Source of the DNA: Lasiosphaeria ovina
Taxonomy: Eukaryota > Ascomycota > Sordariomycetes > Sordariales > Lasiosphaeriaceae
Assembly (NCBI GenBank): GCA_033439765.1
Contig: JAULSN010000002.1
Location: forward strand, 3,224,001 to 3,288,000
Direction of reading: 5' to 3'
Length of the DNA stretch: 64,000 bases
This document shows positions 35,201 to 45,829 of the stretch, piece by piece. Each line of letters starts with the position of its first letter. Position 1 is the first letter of the stretch. The notes under the pieces were generated by a model that did no database searches, was not told the DNA's origin, and saw only the letters and a list, made by a program, of their open reading frames with translations. The position numbers and the translations under genes were made by a program.

Positions 35201-38200
35201 GGTTCCAAGTTGGCAGCGATTGGATTTGCAATCATTAGGTTATTAGACTGCGGAACAGGCCGCCCAAGGACCTTGGACACGTCACCGCGCCTCTTCTGTC
35301 GGTCGGCATCACGGACCCGGCGAGGAGAGCGAACTGAAAGCTTCAAAAGAGCAAATCCACAACTGCCAGCCGTCATCTCAATTTCCGCCTTCTGCACGGG
35401 ATATTGGGCAGCTATGTAGCTACTCCGTACCTACATACAGGACAGGCAGAACACGAGCCAGGGAGTCGGGCCCCGGTGGGCTGGAAGCAGAGCGATTTGC
35501 TGAGCTGCGATGCACGCCCCTTTTGGGGTTGCAACTGTCCACAGAGAGGATCACTCCACGCAGACGCCGAGGATCCTGCAAGGCGTAAGCTGCATACCTT
35601 ATTCGTGCTTCTGAAAAAGACGGCTCTATCTTCCCTGGTTTCCACGGATGCCAATACGCACGTTATGACTGACTTATAGGGGGAGACGCAATAAAATAAG
35701 GCCGCGGCTGATGTGGCGGGCGCGGCAGTTCGGACACGAAACAATTTCAATGTTGAACTTTATTACTTGAGCCAGGGGGGTCTCGCAGCAGCAGGAAAGA
35801 GTCGCTGGAGCAAGCAAACCTTCTGGATGGGAACTCTCGCAACTGTCTTGACAAGACAAGACTCTGTCTGGCTCCGTGCCAACGAGTCAGCATCATCCGC
35901 AACATAGTAAATGCTACATATAGGTTGTTGCCGTAATCAGTAACTCGACGGCTGGCTCGTCAGTCGAGCACCGGCTAGCGTAATAAGTCAGGTACCGGGC
36001 AGCCCAGGCCGGGCAACTTCTATGGTTCTGGCTCATCGGCCGTCCACAGTTCAACGGAAACCTGAGCCTCGGTGGGACGCCAGTCCCCGATATGGCAATC
36101 GCAACCGGAATTAGCCATCTTACATACATCAGTGGTAAGGAAATGACGGTTACAGAACCACCCGCAGAAGAGGAGGTCAGAGCAACGCCGGACTCCGTCG
36201 ATACCTATCTTTGGTAGGTACTGTACTGTATCAGCACCTAAATAGCGGAGAGAGGGAGAAGGAGCAACCCCGGGAACGATGCGGGACCCCGCCCGACCGC
36301 GGGGCTTCTTGCCTTTCAGAATGCTTGGCCCTCCACTGAGCTGTCGTCGCTGTCTTTCTAGAGCTCCCTCCACTGTTGCCGCAGGGGCCTTTGACTCATC
36401 CATTGTGCATGTCCCCGTCTCAGGCACTGGCGGGACGGAGAGCCAATGATTTGGGCTTGTTGGCGGCATTTTCACCCTCGGCATTCTCTCCATTCGACAA
36501 GCTCTCTGCTCACCCGAGGCTGTGCGAGTCCTTTTCTTCCTCATGCAGGAGCTTGACCTTAACGCCTCCTCTCAAGACAACATGCAGCGTGCAGCAGCAG
36601 CAAATGAATCGAGGTGTGCAGGCAAGAAGGTCAAACCCCGACCGAGGTGCTGACATCACCGCCTCTTTAATTTGGGCACATGCAAGTTCCCCACGGGCTC
36701 GATGCAGTGTCTCGGTCTTGCGCTGTAGCGCAGCAAGCTTCTGGCTCCTTTGTGCTAGAGCCACAGGCTACCTTTCTAGCTCTAGAAGATGGCCTGTAAC
36801 ACAGCCGGTCTAGTGCCGTCGCATGCTCAGCTTCCAAACGGGAAGAGCTAATAAGTCAGGGCCAGCCGATGCTGGGCGAACAGAGTGCCTAATAAGGCGC
36901 ATTCCGAGCGAAGCCGGGTGGAGCAAATCCCCAGGTGTCTCCAGGCTGGGCTTGCGCATGTGTGTGTTATTATTGCCTAGTAGTATCCAGGCACTATATG
37001 GACGTTGACGGGCGAGTGCGACAGCATTCCTTGGTTCCGCAACGCAACGCAACCTACGCAACGGGCCAACCTGGCTACCTTAGCTGCCCTCGGGATAGGT
37101 GTTTTCTCCCTACTCTACTTCTAAAGCGTATGGAAACCGGGCAGGACTTTGGGCGACGTAAGGGGGAAAAGAGGGGCGCTCCTGCGTCAACTGCGTCGAC
37201 ACGGTCAAGCAACCTGGAAAGGCTCTCTCTCGCCTGGCGTAATATGGAACCTACACTTGGCTGTACGAAGTAACACCACTTGCAACAAGCTGCCGTGTCA
37301 TCGAATTGGGTATCCACCTCTCTTATCGTTGCTCTCTCTATCAACTGATAATCACAGGCGATACGGAGCAGAGAGGTATACTGCGTATGGTAACTTGCTC
37401 ACCCGACCCCGGGCGTCTCTCCCTTACAAACAAACGTAAGTAAGGTAGGGACAGGAAGACAGTCGAGGGCCCAAGCTAGGTCCCGTCGGTCGCTTTTATA
37501 CGGCTAGTCCAATCAGTCCGCAAACGTCGGCCGGTGAACCAGCCTACCGTCTGGGGAGCGGTCGTGGCTTATATTAGCCGCGCCTTGGTCAGACCTTATA
37601 CACGGCCTAAGGAAACTTGATCTCGTGCTGCCGCCAGTTTAAACGTTTTTTTTGTCCGTCTTTTGCCGCCGTGCTCGACTGCTCGACGGCCCTGACGGCC
37701 AGCCCGTGTCCAGCGACATATTAGCCTTCTCGCAACCGACAGCGCTGTCTCTGGTGGCTGCATTAAACGCCAATCCGCTGTCGAGGCAGACATCAAGCAA
37801 GGAGGAACCGTGCCACGCCCACAGCAGCGCTTCCACTTCGACGCAGTAGTGCTGAGGAGCACAGACCGTACTGGAGCAGCTTCCTCCCACCCCCCCGGCA
37901 TGGTAAACCGTCTTTTCAGCCCCCAGCGCCAGCCAGGAAAAGGAAAGCTAGCAACAAGTACAGTCGCTCTTTACCCCCTCGCGGGAACCTAAACTGCCAA
38001 ATTTTTTTATTTTTTTTTGCCCTGACCATTTCCGCAATTCACGACCTTTTCTTCGTTTCCTAGTCCTAGTCTCTCTCTTGGGACCTTGGATTTTTGTCTA
38101 GTGGTTAGCTCCCCTTCTCTTCCCTTGCTTGTCACTCGTCACTCTTCACTATTTGCGCATGACAGCCGCTCGCTGATGCTGCCTGCTAACTACCGCACTG

Positions 38201-38460
38201 CTCCCTCTAGCTTATTAATGTTTGCTGCTGCTACGAACGAATGACGACGAGCTTTAAAAGTAATGAGCAAAAGGTGCCCGAGCTAGGAACGCTTTCCCTA
38301 GGGCGACTGGAACATTTCATGAGCCACCCGCCCTTTTCGTGGCTCTCGTGGCTACCGTCTTCAACCGCCCTGCCCCTGACCTGCTTGGTTGCTGTGGCTC
38401 TCGACTAAACGTACGTCTGGGGATTTTGAACGTTTCTTTTTTGTTAAACAAAAAAGAAGA

Positions 38461-38486
38461 AAAAAAAAAAAAAAAAAAACCCCCCC
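38461..38486. repeat. A19-C7 homopolymer junction in the PHD gene leader
   Basis: Nineteen A followed by seven C, 72 bp before the start codon at 38558. Poly(dA:dT) tracts commonly exclude nucleosomes at fungal promoters. Confidence 0.85.
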
Positions 38487-38557
38487 AACATCGCCTGCGC
38501 AGTGTCATTGTCCAGCTTGGGTTCTCTATGTATGATACATACGGCATCTAATCTGCT

Positions 38558-41281
38558 ATGAGTGGGGATCAGCCGGCTTCCAGGTAATTCGTTCCGTTCC
38601 TCGCATCCGCATCCCTTTCCCCTCTGCGTGCGTGCCGCAGAAGCCCAGACTCCCTTGAGCGGCCGGCCCATTTTTTTCTTTTTCTCTTTTACACTTGCTG
38701 ATCATCGTGTTTCCTGCAGCTTTGGAGATCCAAACGCTCAGCCGCCCACGCCTAAACAGACTCCGACATCTACCATCTTCCCGAGCCCCATTTTCGAGAC
38801 GCCAAAGGCCAACCAGGGCCAGTTTGACGAATCAAGCGGCTGGACGCCTCGTTTTGCCGAAGAATATTCCGTCTTCAACACAACTCCGGGGAACCTCAGA
38901 GGCTCCCAGGGATCGTTTGCTGACTTTGGCCCAACATCCCCCTATACCCTGGGTTCGGGCCAGAAACGCCCGCTGTCTGCTGGAGGAATTGCCGCCGAGA
39001 TTGCTTCCCATGTGAACCACTTCTCGCCGAATCCCAACCTTCCGCCCGTCGACCCTTCACAGAGACTGCAGTCGTCGCCGGCCGCCTTGGACACTCCCTT
39101 GTTTGATCGCTCCCCGGCCCCCGAACAGCGACCCGATTCCCAGGGAAGGAGTGCAAAAAGGGCCCGCCGCACCAAGGCCACCCGGGATTCCCACGGCCAA
39201 ACCGCAACACCACCCCCTTCGGCCCGCAAGGGCGAGCGCAAGCTCGTGGCCAAGCTCGACACGGACAACGCCATGCAAAATGATCAGGGCTTCGGCCAGC
39301 CAGATTTCATGGGTACGAACCACCACGGGGGCATGGATGGCTACGTGACCACGCCCACCGACGTGTTCGGATATCCGCTCTCGGCCCCGGCGACGGCCCC
39401 GGCGTTTGGCGCCCAGCAGTCCTTTTGGAACCCCGATGCCGGCATGGGAGGTATGGATATAGACTTCAACGCAAATGGAGCTGGCGTTTTTCGGGCTCAA
39501 CATGCTTCGCATCAACCGCCGAGTGCAGCCGACTGGGGAAGGGCCAATCAAATGCTGCAGCACGCAGCAAGTATCCCTGGCCAGCATGGGCAAGGTATTG
39601 AAGGTCACAGCCTCCCACTCGGCTCTCACCAATCTCAGGTACACGGCGTCCCTCTAGGGTCTCAAGCGCCCATGCAGACTCTCCAAGCGTCGTCGGCCGA
39701 GCAGCAAATGTTTGCAGCGTCTTACGCGACGCAAATGGATGACCCCTTTGGCATTGGTGTTAGCGGTGGAGCGGTGAATCCCGGACTCATCTTCAGCCGC
39801 CCTCCGTCTTCAAGCATGGACACGTCTTCCTTCAACGCTGTTATGCAAACGCAGAACGCACCCGCCCCGATGCCCTCTCAAGAAACCCGAGTAAACGGTC
39901 GAGGGCCGGCCCTCGCAAAGGCCTCCGCGCGCAACGAGCTTCGGCGGTCGGCCAGCGAGAAGGAGCTAGACCCTAGTAAACAGAATCAGGCCCCTGCCAC
40001 TTCTCCGGTCAAGTCGTCGGGCCGTCCGGGACTCTCTCGTAGCTTCAGTGAGAACCGGGGAAAGAAGCAAACAGGGCGACCAATACTGCCAACTTTGGCG
40101 CCGGCGCCCCGGCCGCGGTCACAAGCACAGTCACAACCGCAGCCACAACCTCAGTCGCAGTCGCAGTCACAACCACAGCAGCCGCCAACCCTTTCCAATG
40201 GCGGCACCAACCGGCCCATCGTAGTGCAGTCAAGTAGACCGAACGGGAGAATCTCGCCACTTAAGAGTAATCACCACCAGCGATTATCGAGCTTGTCGTC
40301 AATCCCGGAGACGGTCGGCCCACGGACAAGGACTCAGGCAAAGTTCACTATCGATTCCAACGGGCGAGCCCGTGTGGAGACGACGATAATCGTAGATGAC
40401 GAGCCGCCTCTTTCGATTCGCAAGCGGCACAGTGCACAGCCTCTGTCGCGGCGTCGGCAATGGGGCTCGTCCGAAGACGACGACGATTCATCGACAGACG
40501 ACGAGCCAATAGTCATTCCCAGTAGGAACACATCGTTTGCGCTACCCGACCCGCGGAAGCCAACCACGGTCCATCCGTTCCACTACCCACAGCGGAGCGT
40601 CAGCGACCGCAGTACTACGTCATACACGACCTTTCGGAGAGCGTCTCAGGGCGGTGGCGACAGCGATGGGGAGACGGTGCTGAACGACGTGACCCCGACC
40701 GCCAAGCCGTCGGGGGACGCGGCGAGCGAGCTGCGGAAGCTGCGCAAAAGCCGGCAAAGACAGCTGTCGACATCCAAGGCGAACTCGTTTGCCGCTGGCG
40801 GCCGCGGGACGGGGACGGCCGGGTTCGCTGCCAGCTTTGCTGGGGGGCATAATAACAACGTTTCGCCAACCGCCACGACTGAGGCGAGCCTGCCTACGCC
40901 GTCGACGGATTCGAGAACGCGCGGCTTCCACTGCGTGTGCAACCGGTCTGAAACCGACTGGGAGAACGACCTCATGGTTCAATGGTAGGAATCCCATTGC
41001 CTCTCGGCTATCGAGTAGCTTCTCCTCCCCCCCCTCCTGGGCCAGGCTAGGCTTGCTGACTGGTGAACCCAATTCACAGCGAATCATGTGAGATGTGGAG
41101 TCACGGACAGTGCGTCAACATTCCCTCGGAACGGATGATGCCTTCGATCTACATCTGTGCGTACTGCGCAAACACGCCCAACATGCGCGGAGGCCGGATC
41201 CGAGACACCGGCCGCATTTCGGGAGGGGCAATAGGGCCCCGTTCGCCGCTCGCACACAAGTCGTTCAAATCCTTTCGCTGA
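38558..41281 (+). CDS. PHD-finger protein, probable chromatin reader
   Basis: Exons 38558-38583, 38720-40984 and 41080-41281 give 830 residues. The small first exon encodes MSGDQPAS and joins SFGDPNAQPPTPKQTPTST. Most of the protein is disordered (Ser, Pro, Gln), with short motifs such as WTPRFAEEYSVFNTTPGNLR, an AKRARR basic cluster, a Ser/Gln/Pro repeat (about 520-545) and an acidic SSEDDDDSSTDDEP run. The C-terminal PHD finger starts at FHCVCNRSETDWEND. After the last intron, which splits the Trp-looking codon into Cys764, it reads MVQCESCEMWSHGQC and closes with YICAYC, giving the Cys4-His-Cys3 pattern. PHD fingers usually bind histone H3 tails. The full-length family is not recognised. 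Confidence 0.85.
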
Positions 41282-42016
41282 GGTGACCAAACTTGTCGTC
41301 TTTTGGTTCGGAAGCTAAATCACGCCAGTTCCGACGTGCCAGTGGTTTCAAGGTTTTGGTGTCGACGACCTTGAGTTGTATTGGTTTGGGTAACAAACCA
41401 GCCCAGGCCGCGCGAATGTAATGACGATGGCCTTTTGGGTATGAAACGAAAGGGGAAAGACAAAAATCACAAGCGATTTCTTCTGTTGTTTTTATCTTTT
41501 GTTTACTTGGTTGGATTTCTCTTCTGGAATCGACCTCTGTCACTGGGTTTGGCTCCCCACCGCCTTATCTACCTAGCTACCTTGAACTATGTTGAAGGAG
41601 AAGCAAACTGGATGCGCACAAAGCTGGAAAGAGGGAGAGTTACACACCGATCGCCCAGCTTACCATACCTAAGGTACCTTTTGTGTTTTGCGAGGAAGAG
41701 ATTCCGCAAATCCGTATGATACCCGATCATCCATGTCTTAGGAATCAATCTATAATAAACAAACCCGGGACCATTGCTGCTCTGCATGCTGGTAAGTACC
41801 TGTGCAGTACGTGGTGGCTGACCGGAAGATCAATCTCCCTGTACCTACCTAAGCCTACAACTGCCTACCCACCTTATCACCTAGCTGGGTAGCTATCTGA
41901 AGGTGGGTTGGGTAGGTAGGTATACAGAAATACATGCACAGCGTCTCATGTTGCGCCAGTGTGTCTCTAGACGAACTACAATTGTGCTGCGTTACATGTT
42001 TCGTCTTCTTTTGTCC

Positions 42017-42049
42017 TTCTCTTCTTCTTCTTCTTCTTCTTCTTCTTCT
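42017..42049. repeat. TTC trinucleotide repeat
   Basis: About eleven tandem TTC/CTT units. Confidence 0.9.
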
Positions 42050-42325
42050 CATGTTGCCCATACCTTCCTTACCTTGGTTCCGTTGGGTATTATCTCTCCA
42101 GGCCCCGGCCCCGAGAGGTTTAAATTTGTCCTTTCCCAAATGCACGATAAGGCCGCTTGTGCGACCGAGGCTGCGGCCCCCGGGTGGGAGGCGGGTTGGT
42201 TGGGTGTCCGGTCTGAATTGTATTGTGTGAGGCAGAGTTGCCCAGGGAGTATCATACCTATCTTAGTGGTAGGTGTTTATCTGTGTCGTATGTGCAAAAA
42301 GAGGCTACCTACTCGTGCTTGTATA

Positions 42326-42327
<2 letters not shown>

Positions 42328-42358
<31 letters not shown>
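42328..42358. repeat. CA dinucleotide microsatellite
   Basis: About fifteen CA units with one interruption at the 3' end. Confidence 0.9.
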
Positions 42359-42361
<3 letters not shown>

Positions 42362-42653
42362 AATAAGGCAAGGTAGGCAGATAGATAGAGAGAGACGTTG
42401 GGAAATGCGGTGTAAACATTCGGGGAGGCTTCTTCTCTGTTTGCTTTTCCACGGCCTTCAACCGGGACGATTCTCTTTCTTTTTTGGGTCTTCTTGTGAC
42501 CGTAGATATCGGGATTCATTCACATGATGTCCCGGAACATAACCGTAACGTGATAGGTAGTCCCCTCCCTCCTCTTTCTTTTACCTCGGAAACGGTCGGG
42601 GAAAGAGAAAATAAAACTGATGTTGTCGCGGGGCCGAGCCTCCCGATCCCCCG

Positions 42654-42663
42654 CCGATCTCGG
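42654..42663. promoter_or_regulatory. Candidate Leu3-type site CCG-N4-CGG
   Basis: CCGATCTCGG, about 435 bp upstream of the LEU2 ATG. Yeast Leu3, a Zn2Cys6 factor, binds CCG-N4-CGG and activates LEU2 when alpha-isopropylmalate is present. The inner bases differ from the best yeast sites, so assignment is inference. Confidence 0.4.
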
Positions 42664-42758
42664 AAGGCGGGGTAGCTTGAGCTGGTGAGAGAGTGGGGCC
42701 GCCCTAGGTAGAGAGAAGCGGGTTGCGGGCTGCGGATGTGGGGTGTCTTGAGAATGTT

Positions 42759-42774
42759 GTATGTATGTATGTAT
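42759..42774. repeat. GTAT tetranucleotide repeat
   Basis: Four tandem GTAT units. Confidence 0.85.
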
Positions 42775-43098
42775 CTGTGGGCGCGCAACGCCCTTCTTAT
42801 TTATTTTTTTTGCCTTCCATCTTTTTGTTCTTTTTGGTATACCTCCTGTCTATTCTTTTTTTTTTTTGGAGAGAAGGACATTTCTTTTCCTATTTCGGCA
42901 GGCAGGCAAGATTAATTGACTTACTTACTTTTTCTCCCCTTTCAAGCTTCTCTACCTTACCTCCTCTTCCTCATCCGTACTCGCGCCCTCGTCAACCCCT
43001 CCAGAGCAAGCACAACCTCCCTCCGAACCCCGGCCCAAGTCAGTCTCGTCGACTTGCAAACAATCCGGAACAAGCTGAAGCAAGAAAAGAGACAAAAA

Positions 43099-45113
43099 AT
43101 GGCGACGACACATAACATTGTCGTCTTCGGGGGCGACCACTGCGGTCCCGAGGTAAGTTTTCCCCATTTACACAGACAGGTTGAGGGTTGCAGACGGAGA
43201 GATACATTGATCGGGCTTCCAATTGAATGGGGGCCCTGTGTTCTGCTCCGGCTGCTGCGCCCATCTCCGACTGCTCGGGCGTGTGTGTCGTGAAACTGAC
43301 CACTTTTTCTTTGGGCTTTGCCAACAGGTTGTGGCCGAGGCGATCAAGGTGCGACGTTCTGAGAAGCTGCTCCCTTCTTCCTCTCTCTCTTTCTCTGCTG
43401 CTGCTTCCCCCCTCAAATTGTGCGCTCCGCACAGTACGGGCATGACATGGGCATGGCCTGGGCAAGGCAGGGCAAGGCCAACCAGCCAATCGAGGGAAAC
43501 CGCAAGCGCAGAGACGACGAGACAAGCTGCTTGCTACCTTCACCCTACATCACGTGCCCATGCGTGGGTGCGTGGTGGTGCGGTAATGCTACTACGCACG
43601 GCGGCGGCATGCGGAAAGGGGGCCCAGCGGCTCAATCACAGAGAACCGAGAGAGATTGTGAGAGCTGACTGAACTAACCTGGGAAATGTGACTGCATCAG
43701 GTCCTCAAATCCATCGAGATCCACAGCCCGTCGGCCGGAAAGTTCAATCTCCAGGAGCATCTCTTGGGCGGTGTAAGTTGTGCCATTGTTTCTCCGCGCC
43801 TGTCGAGCTGTTGCTGTCGAGCTGTTGCTGTTCCCGGGCTTCTCTGGTTATCCCTCTTTGCAGAGAGGGAAAAAAAAAAAGCCAATTGTTGTATCAAGAG
43901 CACTGTACCACTTGTGTGCCTCTAGCAACGTTGCACGAGGACGAGGGTTTTGCTTCGATATATAGAAGCGAATGCGACGACAGTCCACAAACTTAGCACC
44001 CCGTGGCTGACCTTCTTTGCTTTCCGTCCGACGAACAGGCCTCCATCGACGTACACAAGGATGCCCTGACAGACGAAGCTCTCTCGGCTGCCAAGGCCGC
44101 CGACGCCATTCTTCTCGGCGCTATCGGTGGACCGGAATGGGGCCCCTCGTCGCCAGTGCGCCCGGAGCAAGGAATCCTCAAGCTGCGCAAGGAGCTCGGC
44201 ACCTACGGCAACCTGCGCCCTTGCAGCTTCGCTTCCGAGTCCCTTGTCGACCGCTCGCCGCTCAAGGCTGAAGTCTGCCGCGGCACCGACTTCGTTGTCG
44301 TGCGTGAGCTGACGGGCGGCATCTACTTTGGCGACCGCGTCGAGGACGACGGATCCGGCTATGCGTGCGACACGGAGCCCTACACGCGCCCCGAAATCGA
44401 GCGCATCGCCCGCCTCTCCGGCTTCCTCGCCCTGGCCAGCAACCCGCCCGCCAAGGTGTGGAGTCTCGACAAGGCCAACGTCTTGGCCACGAGCCGGCTG
44501 TGGCGCAAGGTTGTGACCGAGGTCTTTGCCAAGGAGTTCCCCCAGCTCCAGCTCGGCCACCACCTCATCGACAGTGCCGCCATGTTGATGATCAAGAACC
44601 CCCGAGCCCTGAACGGCGTCGTCATGACGAGCAACCTGTTTGGCGATATTATCAGCGACGAGGCCTCGGTCATCCCGGGAAGCATCGGTCTGCTGCCGAG
44701 CGCCAGCTTGGGCGGTATTCCCGACGGCAAGGGCAAGTGCAACGGCATCTATGAGCCCATCCACGGTGAGTCCCTCTTTTTATTGTGTCGCGGTGGACAT
44801 GCCCATGCTCTACGCCTCGCCTCGTTTGCGAAAAGGGATGGTCAGAAGAGAATTAGCAAACTCATTATTCATCTCAGGCTCCGCCCCGGACATTTCGGGC
44901 AAAGGCATCGTCAACCCTGTGGGCACTGTCCTCTCGGTCGCCATGATGCTCCGGTACTCGCTCAACCTGCCCAAGGAGGCTGATGCCGTCGAGGCTGCAG
45001 TCAAGGCCGCCATTGACAGCGGCGTGCTGACCAAGGATCTCGGAGGATCCGCCGGCACTGTCGAGATGGGTGACGCGATTATCGCCGAGCTGGAGAAGAT
45101 CCTCAAGGCATGA
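43099..45113 (+). CDS. LEU2: 3-isopropylmalate dehydrogenase
   Basis: Exons 43099-43152, 43328-43348, 43701-43772, 44039-44765 and 44878-45113 give 369 residues, the usual length. The start is [18 protein letters not shown]. Exon 2 is a 21-nt microexon (VVAEAIK). Family motifs are [82 protein letters not shown] and [20 protein letters not shown], which covers the NAD-binding region. It oxidises and decarboxylates 3-isopropylmalate to the precursor of leucine, using NAD+. No mitochondrial presequence is seen, so it is probably cytosolic as in yeast. The introns are 175, 352, 266 and 112 nt, long for this window. A possible Leu3 site lies upstream. Confidence 0.95.
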
Positions 45114-45829
45114 TAGGAGATAGATGACAATCTTTCTCTCTGACGTCTTGTATTTCGGTGATCTTTCTTTTCGGCTTTCTTCCCCCCCTCTTGTCCAGGG
45201 CGGCCGGCTGGGGCTGTGGATATCGCCGTCGCTTCCTACTGTTGTTACTGGATGATATGAATGGCATGGCCCGCCATGTGTATTCCATCCCAACCCTTTT
45301 TAATCGAGGGCTTGAGTGAGCTGCTTGTACGGATGGGCACTGTCGTTGCGACAAGGCCAAAAATCATGGGCCGAGACTACGCGGAGGCAAAAGTAAAATG
45401 GACGCCGTGCTGGGCAAAAGGAAGTTGCGTGTCGTCACTCTCGACAGGCTGCGGGCCGAATTGGTAGACAAAAGAAGAAGAAAAGAGATTATCCTGATCT
45501 GGGAAGGCGTGTTTATGGTCGAGTGTTGAAGGCACGCCCGGATCCCCCCGGATCCCCTTTGCTCAGCCAGTGCCTTCCATCGCCTCGCTCCTGGGTGACA
45601 CTGGCAGTTTCGGTCGCTATGGTAGCCACAGCTTCCCATGAACCCCCGTGCGTGCCACCTCCCGCTCGAGCAAGTTGGTCACCGTCTGAGCTTTTTCGCT
45701 GAGTCGTCTTCCTTTCCACATGGTCCGCAACCAACACAGACTGCCCGACACGCCACAACTTCGCCAGGCGGTTAATATACTTATCGCACCGCCACTGCAG
45801 AGCATTGATTTTGCTCGGCACTGTCAATT
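45114..45829. other. Spacer between LEU2 and the DUF2235 gene
   Basis: It holds the LEU2 3' UTR and the promoter of the next gene on the same strand. No gene was recognised. Confidence 0.5.

Larger units (their letters stand above)
31490..38557. other. Second gene-poor stretch between Rua1_C and the PHD gene
   Basis: About 7 kb. The first 0.8 kb holds the likely 3' UTR of the Rua1_C gene, with T-rich and GGAAA repeats. ATG-started frames at 32741-33334 (-) and 36020-36544 (-) have no recognisable motif. TATATAAA occurs at 35076-35083. No conserved gene was found. Confidence 0.5.
41282..43098. other. Spacer and LEU2 promoter region
   Basis: It holds several microsatellites, TACCTACC tracts and, close to LEU2, a CT-rich leader. 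A CCG-N4-CGG site at 42654-42663 is the only specific regulatory candidate. No gene was recognised. Confidence 0.5.

Noticed and set aside
35076..35238. TATATAAA followed 23 bp later by a 43-codon ATG frame (35107-35238)
   Set aside because: The TATA element is too close to the ATG for a normal leader, and the product shows no recognisable feature.
36020..36544. ATG-started open frame of 174 codons on the minus strand
   Set aside because: No family resemblance and no supporting promoter or intron signals.
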